NCBI RefSeq assembly: GCF_001152565.1
Contig: NZ_CQAZ01000040.1
Span: forward strand, 1-43,357
Direction of reading: 5' to 3'
Length of the DNA: 43,357 bases
Source of the DNA: Yersinia pekkanenii
Lineage (GTDB): Bacteria > Pseudomonadota > Gammaproteobacteria > Enterobacterales > Enterobacteriaceae
Notes under the pieces: model-generated
Told to the model about the DNA's origin: nothing
What the model saw: the letters and a program-made list of their open reading frames with translations, nothing else
The model's database searches: none
Shown here: positions 14,950-22,067 of the stretch, piece by piece
How positions within the stretch are numbered: position 1 is the stretch's first letter
Layout of the letters: the number at the start of each line of letters is the position of its first letter
Position numbers and translations under genes: made by a program

Positions 14950-15537
14950 ATGAAGAATGTTGCTTCACGGACGCGTCATGTCCATCGCGGTGTATTGAGC
15001 ATTGAAATGGTCATAATTCTGGCCGTTATCGTCATTATGGTGATTTACATTTTCTCCAACAGTGGCGGCCTGTTCCGTAAAAATGACACCACCATGGAGC
15101 TCGGTAACGCACAAGAGATCATGACCCAGACCCGTACCTTGCTGAAAACGCAAGGTCTGTATGACTTCAGTAATGCGGCATCGATGACCGGTACGTTGGT
15201 TCTGTTCGGTGGCGTACCAAACTCCATGACACTCATCGGTGATAAAAGCTCTGGCACCGCGACGGTGATTAACACTTGGGGTGGCGCTGTAACCGTGCAA
15301 GCCGAAGCGTCATCTGGCGGCAGTAACACCGGCTTCTCACTGACGTATGAGAGCGTACCGCAAGAGTCTTGTGTGACCATCGCCACCAAAATGTCACAAA
15401 CCACTGTGGTATCAGAGACCACGATCAACGGCTCTGCAACCGTAGGGGCCGTCTCTGCTGCAAATGCCGGTTCACAGTGTCAGGCTGATAACGGTTCAAA
15501 CGGGACCAACACGCTGAAATTCAAAAGCATGACTTAA
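14950..15537 (+). CDS. pilS: PilS, major thin-pilus prepilin
   Basis: 195-residue type IVb-like prepilin. A basic leader (residues 1-17) ends at HRG, and cleavage by PilU before VLSIEMVIILAVIVIMVI gives a mature pilin with Glu at +5 and a hydrophobic assembly helix. Two cysteines in the C-terminal half (QESCVTIATK and GSQCQADNG) probably form the pilin disulfide. The start has AAGGAAA upstream in a 63-bp gap after pilR, and a GC-rich hairpin follows the gene (15568-15594). Main structural subunit of the pilus used for liquid mating. Confidence 0.93.
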   Translation: MKNVASRTRHVHRGVLSIEMVIILAVIVIMVIYIFSNSGGLFRKNDTTMELGNAQEIMTQTRTLLKTQGLYDFSNAASMTGTLVLFGGVPNSMTLIGDKSSGTATVINTWGGAVTVQAEASSGGSNTGFSLTYESVPQESCVTIATKMSQTTVVSETTINGSATVGAVSAANAGSQCQADNGSNGTNTLKFKSMT

Positions 15538-15567
15538 CTCACCGCACATCTGTGCTCATCACTGACC

Positions 15568-15594
15568 GGGCAGGCTGCACAGCTTGCCCCTTTT
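15568..15594 (+). terminator. Attenuator-like hairpin directly after pilS
   Basis: Arms GGGCAGGCTG and CAGCTTGCCC (one G-T pair) flank CA and are followed by CTTTT. Placed between the pilin gene and pilT, it would lower transcription of the minor genes or protect the pilS mRNA 3' end. Confidence 0.55.
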
Positions 15595-15606
15595 ACAGGC
15601 TGAGAT

Positions 15607-16098
15607 ATGGAAAAATCACACAAGCGCATTGGGCTGGTTTTGGGTCTGATGTCACTGCTGTTGAGCCTGTCGGGGAGCGCCAGTGCCTTCTGCTTTCAGG
15701 CCGCAGGAGAACGCTATCAGGTTGACCCTGTGTTGCTTGAAGCCATGGCAGTACAAGAAAGTGGTCTGAACCCCCGGGCAATCAACACGAACCGCGATAA
15801 AGCAGGGAAAGCAATAAGCACGGATTATGGTGTTATGCAGATTAACTCCCGCCATATTCCAAAACTGGTTTCAATGGGCGTTATTACGTCGAAAGAAGAC
15901 TTGCTCAATAACGCGTGTCTCAACGTACAAATAGGCGCGTGGATCCTGGCAACACACCTACAGACCTGTGGTGTGAACTGGAGTTGTCTCGGCTCCTACA
16001 ACGCGGGATTCGCCGGCAATAACGAACACCGTAGAATGTTATACGCCAAGCGTATTTACGGTATCTATAACAAGTTATTGGTGCGGAGACCGTCATGA
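15607..16098 (+). CDS. pilT: PilT, lytic transglycosylase
   Basis: 163 residues with a signal peptide (GLVLGLMSLLLSLSGSASAF) and an SLT-type fold. The catalytic Glu is in LLEAMAVQESGLNPRA (residue about 52). Further conserved segments are GVMQINSRHIP and WSCLGSYNAGFAG. It opens peptidoglycan for passage of the pilus machine. Despite the name it is unrelated to the PilT retraction ATPase; the name follows R64. Overlaps pilU by 4 bp. Confidence 0.93.
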   Translation: MEKSHKRIGLVLGLMSLLLSLSGSASAFCFQAAGERYQVDPVLLEAMAVQESGLNPRAINTNRDKAGKAISTDYGVMQINSRHIPKLVSMGVITSKEDLLNNACLNVQIGAWILATHLQTCGVNWSCLGSYNAGFAGNNEHRRMLYAKRIYGIYNKLLVRRPS

Positions 16099-16775
16099 CA
16101 TTACTGACGTTATGTCTGTTAATACCCGTGATATTCACTGCCTTTGTCGTCATTGGCAGAGGCCTGCACCAGCAAGCCGCCAATTTCATCCGAGACCATG
16201 AAGGTCACTCTCCCGATAAATGGCCTTATTCCGGCGTAATAACCGTCTTATTCGCATTAATGGCCAGTCTGGTTTTTCTGCGGGGCGAATATCAGGAGTT
16301 ACCCAGATTAACGGTATTTCGTGACCTAATTTTACTCGGATGGTGTGTAGTGTTAACACATTTGGATATCGCCAGACACTGGCTACCGCTCCCCTTTACG
16401 TTAAGCCTCACCATCAGCGGCATGTTGTTTACCCTGCTTTCCGATACGTTACTGCCCTTCCGTCATGCATTGGTTGACTGGGGGGTCATGATGACCTTGC
16501 TCTACGGTTTTCGTGTCATGGCCAACCGACACGGGAAGGAACGTTTTGGCCTGGGGGATGTTTACCTTTTGGCCGGTCTGAGTATCTGGTTGACGTTACC
16601 TGTCACCGCTGTCATCACATTGATGGCTCTCGGGATCATCGCGGTTCAATGGCTGGCCAGCCGCACCGGTTTACTCGTTAACCGGGAGTTTATCCCCTTT
16701 GCACCCTATATCTGCTTCTGCCTCGCAATGGTCATATTGGCAGGTATTCCTTCATTTACAGGCTATGTGCTATGA
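16095..16775 (+). CDS. pilU: PilU, prepilin peptidase
   Basis: 226-residue polytopic membrane aspartyl protease. The second catalytic motif GLGDVYLLAGLSIW (GxGD) is at residues about 155-158, and the first Asp is in LTHLDIARHWLPLP (residue about 92). It lacks the N-terminal cysteine-rich methyltransferase region of PilD-type enzymes, as in R64 PilU. It processes PilS and PilV. Overlaps both neighbours by 4 bp. Confidence 0.92.
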   Translation: MTLLTLCLLIPVIFTAFVVIGRGLHQQAANFIRDHEGHSPDKWPYSGVITVLFALMASLVFLRGEYQELPRLTVFRDLILLGWCVVLTHLDIARHWLPLPFTLSLTISGMLFTLLSDTLLPFRHALVDWGVMMTLLYGFRVMANRHGKERFGLGDVYLLAGLSIWLTLPVTAVITLMALGIIAVQWLASRTGLLVNREFIPFAPYICFCLAMVILAGIPSFTGYVL

Positions 16776-18169
16776 AAAAACAGAATTCTTTGCCCGTTAG
16801 CGTTCATCAGGGTGTGCTGGCAATTGAGTTAATGATTGTGCTGGTCATTATTATGCTCGCCGCTATTTACGCTTATCCCCGCTATACCCAGTACATGGAA
16901 GAAATGGAATGGGGGGTAGAAGCCAGCAATATGACGACCGTCGGCAGTGCAGCCAAAAGCTATATTCGTGACAATCGTGACACATTAGTCAGCCAGGTCA
17001 CTGGCGGAACGCCCGTCACGGTGACCGCAGCCAAATTACAGCAAGAGGGCTATCTGCCTATCGGATTTTCTCTGCAAAATATAGCCGCCCAAACATACCT
17101 GGTCGCCATTGCCCGAGACCCGACGTTTAATCAAAAACTGGTCGCCTTTGTGTTAACTGAAGGGGGTCAGACGTTCTCTTATAAAGCGTTGCGTTATATC
17201 GCGCTAAAAATTGAAGGCTCCGGGGGGTATGTGTGGACAGATAACATTGCCGTGGGCGCTGTTGGGGGGTGGGAAAAAAATCTGACAACCTTCGGGCTGG
17301 CGGCTGAGTCTGGTCGACCGCTTACCTGGTTATCTTCTGATGTTCTCGGTACTGATACGCAGGAAAGTGACCGTTTATATCGTTATGAAGTCAGTGGGCG
17401 TCCCGACTTAAATCGAATGCACACCCATATCGATTTGAACAAGAATAATCTCAACAACGTGAAAGATATTAACGCCGAAACCGGCACGTTCAGTGAAACT
17501 GTCACTGCGGAGGGTGATATCAAAAGCAATACCGGTTGGTTAATAACGCAAAGTGGAAAAGGTTGGTTGAATGAGGAGCACGGTGGCGGATTCTATATGA
17601 ACGATAACGATTGGATCCGTACCGTTAATAACAAAGGCATTTATACCGGAGGTCAATTGCGGGGCGGCTCTGTTCATGCAGAAGGCCGTCTGGGCACAGA
17701 TGAATTTCTTCAGCTCAATAAAGTGATGACAGCAGGTCAGGCGTGTGAAATCGGGACATTAACTCGCGATGCAGAAGGTGCCCCTCTTTTCTGCCAGAAA
17801 GGAATATGGACCAGTATCGGCGGTGGCGGGATGTCGCGTGCTGGCGTCAATAACGTAGATGTCGTGTCAAACGGATCATATAAGGTTTTACTCGTCACCG
17901 TGTCCAGCTTGTTTAATCCTGCCGATGGTTCTCATACCGGTTCAGCTGACTTTAATGTGTACGTAGACGGAGGGCTGGTTGGCATAGTCAGTACCCGTGT
18001 CCAGGTTGATAAAAGCGGGAGTAACGGCCATTACTGGGGGTATCAGAATTTTGGTGTCGCTCAAAAACAACTGGTCGTCAATGTAAAATCAAACAGTCGG
18101 ATCACGGTAACACTGGCGAACAGTGCCTATCACAACACCAGCGATGTCCGTATAGATTTAACGTCCTGA
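16772..18169 (+). CDS. pilV: PilV, tip adhesin / minor prepilin with a fixed C-terminus
   Basis: 465 residues. A short leader is followed by a prepilin site (HQG then VLAIELMIVLVIIMLAAIYA, Glu at +5). A long stalk (residues about 40-320) contains strand-rich sequence. A conserved cysteine module, QACEIGTLTRDAEGAPLFCQ...GIWTSIGGGG (residues about 325-352), marks in R64 the junction at which the shufflon swaps C-termini. Here one tip domain (about 115 residues, strand-rich) continues without break to the stop, and the next gene is traH. I saw no rci recombinase and no partial pilV cassettes, so recipient specificity is fixed. Confidence 0.9.
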   Translation: MKKQNSLPVSVHQGVLAIELMIVLVIIMLAAIYAYPRYTQYMEEMEWGVEASNMTTVGSAAKSYIRDNRDTLVSQVTGGTPVTVTAAKLQQEGYLPIGFSLQNIAAQTYLVAIARDPTFNQKLVAFVLTEGGQTFSYKALRYIALKIEGSGGYVWTDNIAVGAVGGWEKNLTTFGLAAESGRPLTWLSSDVLGTDTQESDRLYRYEVSGRPDLNRMHTHIDLNKNNLNNVKDINAETGTFSETVTAEGDIKSNTGWLITQSGKGWLNEEHGGGFYMNDNDWIRTVNNKGIYTGGQLRGGSVHAEGRLGTDEFLQLNKVMTAGQACEIGTLTRDAEGAPLFCQKGIWTSIGGGGMSRAGVNNVDVVSNGSYKVLLVTVSSLFNPADGSHTGSADFNVYVDGGLVGIVSTRVQVDKSGSNGHYWGYQNFGVAQKQLVVNVKSNSRITVTLANSAYHNTSDVRIDLTS

Positions 18170-18219
18170 CCCCCGTATCACCCTATCTCCGATATTCACG
18201 CTATTAGGAAACCTCAATA

Positions 18220-18675
18220 ATGAAATTATCGTATTTGGCCTCTTTTGGCCTGCTGCTGCTGTCCGGCTGTCATGCCCGCCAGGCCGACCACCCGACGCCC
18301 CCGCCACAACCCGCATCAGCCAATGCAGCTCAGCTTCAAGCTACTCAGCAGGAACTGTACCTGAAGGGCGCATTAAACCAGAAAGCACCTCATATTCCTG
18401 GCAGTATCACAGCAAACAGTCAGCGACTTTCAGTTGATTGGGAGGGGGATGCCGTTGAACTCCTGGCCCAATTAGCCCGTCAACGTGGTATCACATTTGC
18501 TTACAGTGGAGTCCGTTTACCCCTACCGGTCAGTATTCATGTACGCGAAGTGACCTTTGAAAATATTTTACGTCAGCTAGAGACGCAAATTGGCTGGCGG
18601 GCAACATTCAGACAGCAATCCCTTGAATTACATCTGCATTTCTCTTTACCCGATAAAGAGGGGCGTCTCGCATGA
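18220..18675 (+). CDS. traH: TraH, DotD-like lipoprotein
   Basis: 151 residues; a lipobox LLSGC (residues about 13-17) makes it an outer-membrane lipoprotein. The C-terminal domain (LSVDWEGDAVELLAQLARQR, then EVTFENILRQLETQIGWRA) is the DotD fold, similar to secretin N-domains. With DotC and DotH it forms the outer-membrane core of type IVB systems. First gene of the transfer operon after pilV; overlaps traI by 4 bp. AGGA precedes the start. Confidence 0.85.
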   Translation: MKLSYLASFGLLLLSGCHARQADHPTPPPQPASANAAQLQATQQELYLKGALNQKAPHIPGSITANSQRLSVDWEGDAVELLAQLARQRGITFAYSGVRLPLPVSIHVREVTFENILRQLETQIGWRATFRQQSLELHLHFSLPDKEGRLA

Positions 18676-19460
18676 AAAAGACTTTACTCGCTGTCGCCAT
18701 ACTGTTTTCCCTTCCCGCACTGGCGGTAGAAGAACCGGCTCCGCCGCCAGGGATGGATGCTTATCTGAGTCCATCAGATAACAGTCGTAACGGAATGAGT
18801 GACACGGTCTATCAGATGTTGACAGAAGCTGGCCGCACCGTCGGTTTTCGCGGTGGGAAAGCGCAACGTGCATGGGAGTTACAAACAGCACTGATCAGTA
18901 AAGAGAGCACTCTAAACACCGTGTATGACTTTCGTCCCCTCATTACTCGCCAGGGTTGGCTGCCGCCTGTCATCGCTGCATCAAAAGATATTGCACACAT
19001 CACCCCGGACCAGATACGCACGGCAACCCGCGTATATAAAATTGTGGTGCCGGAACGTTTTGTCAGTAACCCCCCGGGATGGAGACAGTATCTCCTGGCG
19101 GGGCTCAATACCGGGCGCACTGCATTGCCTGAATCCAGCGTTCATCCTAAAGACGGCCAACAAAGAACCGTATGGCGGCAAGCGATTGAAAAGGGATGGA
19201 CTGAGGGGCGAGAGAGTGCAGATAACACGCTGGAGGCTAACTTTAGCCGATTGACCCGCGATTATGCCGGCATGTTGCAATACTCGACATTGCTACAACA
19301 GGGAATGATAAAAGCACCACGGGTCACCGAACAACAGCAAACAGTCACCGGCACCCGTGACCAATTGATGATCGGCGACAAAGTGAAACGATTGAAAGAG
19401 CGTGCCGGCTTCGACATTGATAAAACCCATTGGCAACCTGTTATCACACAGGAGAAATAG
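18672..19460 (+). CDS. traI: TraI, DotC-like protein
   Basis: 262 residues with a signal peptide (KKTLLAVAILFSLPALAVEE). The body matches the DotC/TraI family: KAQRAWELQTALISKESTLN, VYDFRPLI, DQIRTATRVYKIVVPERFV, PPGWRQYLLAGL. Legionella DotC is a lipoprotein; here no lipobox Cys is visible, so it may be periplasmic. It acts with TraH (DotD) and TraN (DotH) in the outer-membrane complex. This is the IncI-type TraI, not the F relaxase of the same name. Confidence 0.88.
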   Translation: MKKTLLAVAILFSLPALAVEEPAPPPGMDAYLSPSDNSRNGMSDTVYQMLTEAGRTVGFRGGKAQRAWELQTALISKESTLNTVYDFRPLITRQGWLPPVIAASKDIAHITPDQIRTATRVYKIVVPERFVSNPPGWRQYLLAGLNTGRTALPESSVHPKDGQQRTVWRQAIEKGWTEGRESADNTLEANFSRLTRDYAGMLQYSTLLQQGMIKAPRVTEQQQTVTGTRDQLMIGDKVKRLKERAGFDIDKTHWQPVITQEK

Positions 19461-19464
19461 CGCC

Positions 19465-20631
19465 ATGTCGGATAAAAGACTTGTTCCCTTTGATTTCTCT
19501 GGGGGGCTTACCGCTGATAGCTTGCGCAATTTCTTTACCTGGTGTGCGAGAAATGATGTTTCGGATATTCATTTGCAGGGTGGTAATCACATCATTGTGA
19601 GTCGATTTGGTCGTTTACTGAAAGTCAGTGAGTTTCGCGTCGAAGATGCCCAGCTAACCAAATGGATTGATGAGGTATTTACGCCAGAAGTAAAAGCGAT
19701 GGTCAAGTCAGGCAAAGGGGTTGACCGACCTCTCCAGCTCGATGGGGATGCGAATCAACGTTATGGACTGAACCGAGGTGAGCGCCTGCGGTTTCGAGCC
19801 AATTTTATTCAAGCGACAATTGGCCGACAAGAACTGACGACGGCCGTTACACTCCGGATCCTCCCCACTGTCATCCCTGCCTTAGAAACGCTGGGTTTGG
19901 AAGATGAGTTAAAGCTCAATCTACTCCCGCACAAAGGCCTTATTCTGGTGTGCGGTGAGACGGGGTCAGGTAAATCAACCCTTCTGGCGTCAATCTATCA
20001 GTATTGTGGACGGTTATATCCTGATAGAAAAATTGTCACTTTCGAAGATCCAATAGAATACATTCTCGCGACACCCGATAACGTGTTACCGCCGACTCAA
20101 TCCCAAATTCGTCGAGATGTTCCCAGCTTTGCGGAAGGATTACGTCTGGCGCTACGACAAGCGCCGGATTTGATTGGTGTGGGGGAAATACGTGATCTGG
20201 AAACGATCCTCGGTGCCATTGCCTGTGGTCAGTCAGGGCATTTATGTTTGTCTACCATGCACACCCATTCCCCAGGCGAAACGATCCCCCGCGCCGTTCT
20301 GATGTTCCCCCCGGAAATGCGTGAAGCGGCAGCCCGAGATATTCTCGGTGTTATTCAGGTCATTGTGGTGCAGCGACTGTTACGTACTACTGACGGTAAA
20401 CGTCAGGCCATCAGGGAATACCTGGTCTTTAATGAAGAAATTCGTCATGAACTGGCCGGTTTGAATTACACCCTATGGGGTAACTGGATTGACAGTCATC
20501 TCCAGTCAAAGCAAGCCACCATCGTCGATGCTGCCTGGCACTTATATCAGGAAGGTCGTATTGATCGCGTAGAAATGCTCACCGTTGTCAGCCCTGGTCA
20601 GCTATTGACGTTAGAAACCCTGCCTGTCTGA
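19465..20631 (+). CDS. traJ: TraJ, DotB-like secretion ATPase
   Basis: 388-residue PilT/VirB11-type hexameric ATPase. Walker A GETGSGKST at residues about 164-172; Asp box and Walker B in FEDPIEYIL and LRQAPDLIGVGEIRD; His box SGHLCLSTMHTHSP. I chose ATG 19465, which follows CAGGAGAAAT, rather than the upstream in-frame ATG within traI. Powers type IVB assembly or DNA transfer from the cytoplasmic face. The IncI-type TraJ is unrelated to the F regulator TraJ. Confidence 0.93.
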   Translation: MSDKRLVPFDFSGGLTADSLRNFFTWCARNDVSDIHLQGGNHIIVSRFGRLLKVSEFRVEDAQLTKWIDEVFTPEVKAMVKSGKGVDRPLQLDGDANQRYGLNRGERLRFRANFIQATIGRQELTTAVTLRILPTVIPALETLGLEDELKLNLLPHKGLILVCGETGSGKSTLLASIYQYCGRLYPDRKIVTFEDPIEYILATPDNVLPPTQSQIRRDVPSFAEGLRLALRQAPDLIGVGEIRDLETILGAIACGQSGHLCLSTMHTHSPGETIPRAVLMFPPEMREAAARDILGVIQVIVVQRLLRTTDGKRQAIREYLVFNEEIRHELAGLNYTLWGNWIDSHLQSKQATIVDAAWHLYQEGRIDRVEMLTVVSPGQLLTLETLPV

Positions 20632-20662
20632 CCCCCATATTTACCTCACATAAGGAGAGCCT

Positions 20663-20923
20663 ATGAAAGTCTCGCTCTGGCGGGATGCATCACGGCCATT
20701 GACCATTTACGGTATTCCGGCGTTGTTATTAACGATTTACTTCGCCTGGTTCCGTTGGCCGTCATTAATGACGCTGTATATCTGCACCGCCATCATCATC
20801 GTCTTCAAGATCCTCGCGTATTTTGGCTACACACTTACGGTTCTAACCCAGCGAGTTATCCATTTGATGCGCGGCAACCCCATTACGGGTCGCCCATGGT
20901 GGTATCGCAAGTTTTTTGAATGA
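20663..20923 (+). CDS. traK: TraK, IcmT-like inner-membrane protein
   Basis: 86 residues, the IcmT length, with two hydrophobic helices (LTIYGIPALLLTIYFAWFRW and LMTLYICTAIIIVFKILAYF) and a basic C-terminus ending RPWWYRKFFE, characteristic of IcmT/TraK. A strong AAGGAG precedes the start. Located after the DotB gene as in R64. Its exact function within the channel is not known in detail. Confidence 0.85.
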   Translation: MKVSLWRDASRPLTIYGIPALLLTIYFAWFRWPSLMTLYICTAIIIVFKILAYFGYTLTVLTQRVIHLMRGNPITGRPWWYRKFFE

Positions 20924-20953
20924 AAACATTGTCTTGCTCAAACAGTTTATCTC

Positions 20954-20993
20954 TGTCTAATAATAAGCTGAGAAAAATTCAGACTGTTAGACA
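20954..20993. repeat. 40-bp inverted repeat between traK and the acetyltransferase gene
   Basis: Arms TGTCTAA (20954-20960) and TTAGACA (20987-20993) enclose a second pair CTGA/TCAG. It sits 10 bp before the start of the next gene and overlaps the likely promoter and leader. It may be an operator, an attenuator or the edge of an inserted cassette. Confidence 0.4.
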
Positions 20994-21002
20994 AGAGGAA
21001 AC

Positions 21003-21485
21003 ATGTTAAGAGTCGCGACTTTAAAAGACTTTAAATTCATCTATAAACTTTTTATTCAGGAGGCCCAGCATCGCCATTTTAATCACGATATATATTCATC
21101 CTTTCTGAAAAGATTTGGTTTTAAACGTGAACTGAAGAGAATCATCAAATATGGGAAACGAATCTATAATGATGAACGGGCCACTGCTCTGATATTCACC
21201 CGAGAAAATGAACCCGTTGGTTTCACGATCATCTCTGTCAATGCATCAGATGAATGCATTGAATTGTGGCTTGCTGCCATAGCTGAAAAGCACAGAGGGA
21301 AAGGCTCAGGGAAGGAAATGACAGGTCAGGTGCTTAAGTTATTGGGTAGTGAAGGCCTTAATATTTATGCTCGTTGTTATAACCGCTCTGAAGTCATGAT
21401 TAATATACTAAAAAGCTACAATTTTAAAATTGACCCTCGATTCGCCCATCCTGAGATGAAACTGCTTCTGTTCACACCCCGTTGA
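21003..21485 (+). CDS. GNAT-family N-acetyltransferase (accessory cassette)
   Basis: 160 residues. The acetyl-CoA pyrophosphate loop of the GNAT fold is visible as AAIAEKHRGKGSGKEMTGQV (residues about 92-111, R/Q-x-x-G-x-G). The preceding strand (ECIELWLAA) and the following ARCYNRSEVMINILKSYNFK fit motif B. The substrate is unknown; it could acetylate a protein, tRNA or small molecule. The gene is AT-rich compared with its neighbours, has its own ribosome site (AGAGGA), is preceded by an inverted repeat and followed by a terminator, and has no R64 counterpart at this place. It looks like cargo inserted in the transfer operon. Confidence 0.8.
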   Translation: MLRVATLKDFKFIYKLFIQEAQHRHFNHDIYSSFLKRFGFKRELKRIIKYGKRIYNDERATALIFTRENEPVGFTIISVNASDECIELWLAAIAEKHRGKGSGKEMTGQVLKLLGSEGLNIYARCYNRSEVMINILKSYNFKIDPRFAHPEMKLLLFTPR

Positions 21486-21493
21486 ATCATGAT

Positions 21494-21525
21494 AAAGCCT
21501 CAAAGACAGAGCATGAGGCTTTTCC
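21494..21525 (+). terminator. Intrinsic terminator after the acetyltransferase gene
   Basis: Stem AAAGCCTCA/TGAGGCTTT with an 11-nt loop followed by TTCC. Its presence in the middle of the transfer operon means the genes downstream need read-through, antitermination or their own promoter. Confidence 0.65.
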
Positions 21526-21540
21526 TTATACGGAATATAT

Positions 21541-22008
21541 ATGCCCTTGCAACTGAACGACGAAAATATCTGTTACATGGCCAGATACATCACCATTGTA
21601 TTCAGAGACGAATCCATACGATTTCAACGGCACGCGCAAAAACTCAGCCATGCGGTTCTTTATTCACTGGCACATCAGCAAGAACATTATGGCGCAGATG
21701 CCTCAGCAGAAACCTGCTATCAGCGCACCCCATTCCATACCTTACTCACCACGTTGGAAGATAAAAAACTGTCTGTAGCAGCCCGGCAGGCGATCGAGAC
21801 GTATCTGTTTACGCTGCCTGGGGCCAGTTTTCGTTATCAGCGATTTTGGTGGGAAGCTCGGGCAAGACGCAGTCATATTAATTTGACGCGGGCTGTCTGC
21901 CTACCATTGACCCATCTAATCGATAATTTCACCGATGTTTCGCAGGAACTGGCCATACGCAAACAGGTCAGCCAGTTGTCGTCCAATAGTCGGTTAACCA
22001 CGCATTAA
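21541..22008 (+). CDS. Hypothetical protein, 155 residues
   Basis: Soluble, helix-rich protein (NDENICYMARYITIVFRDES, SHAVLYSLAHQQEHYGADAS, VAARQAIETYLFTLPG, FRYQRFWWEARARRSHINLT). No signal peptide or membrane segment. It lies between the acetyltransferase terminator and the primase gene, where R64 has no equivalent I know. Possibly a small cytoplasmic chaperone or adaptor, by analogy with IcmS/IcmW size and helicity, but sequence similarity is not evident. Weak ribosome site. Confidence 0.55.
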   Translation: MPLQLNDENICYMARYITIVFRDESIRFQRHAQKLSHAVLYSLAHQQEHYGADASAETCYQRTPFHTLLTTLEDKKLSVAARQAIETYLFTLPGASFRYQRFWWEARARRSHINLTRAVCLPLTHLIDNFTDVSQELAIRKQVSQLSSNSRLTTH

Positions 22009-22067
22009 TCCCCTTTCACTCATTCAGGCTTGCGCATCCAGAACGGCTGCCTGCTCAGGAGGTAATA

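Noticed and set aside
17740..18169. Shufflon repeats in the 3' end of pilV
   Set aside because: No repeated 19-bp sfx-like sequence and no inverted alternative ends were seen between pilV and traH.
20954..20993. Inverted repeat TGTCTAA...TTAGACA as a second res subsite
   Set aside because: The half-site looks similar, but the 40-bp size is wrong and no companion subsites lie nearby.
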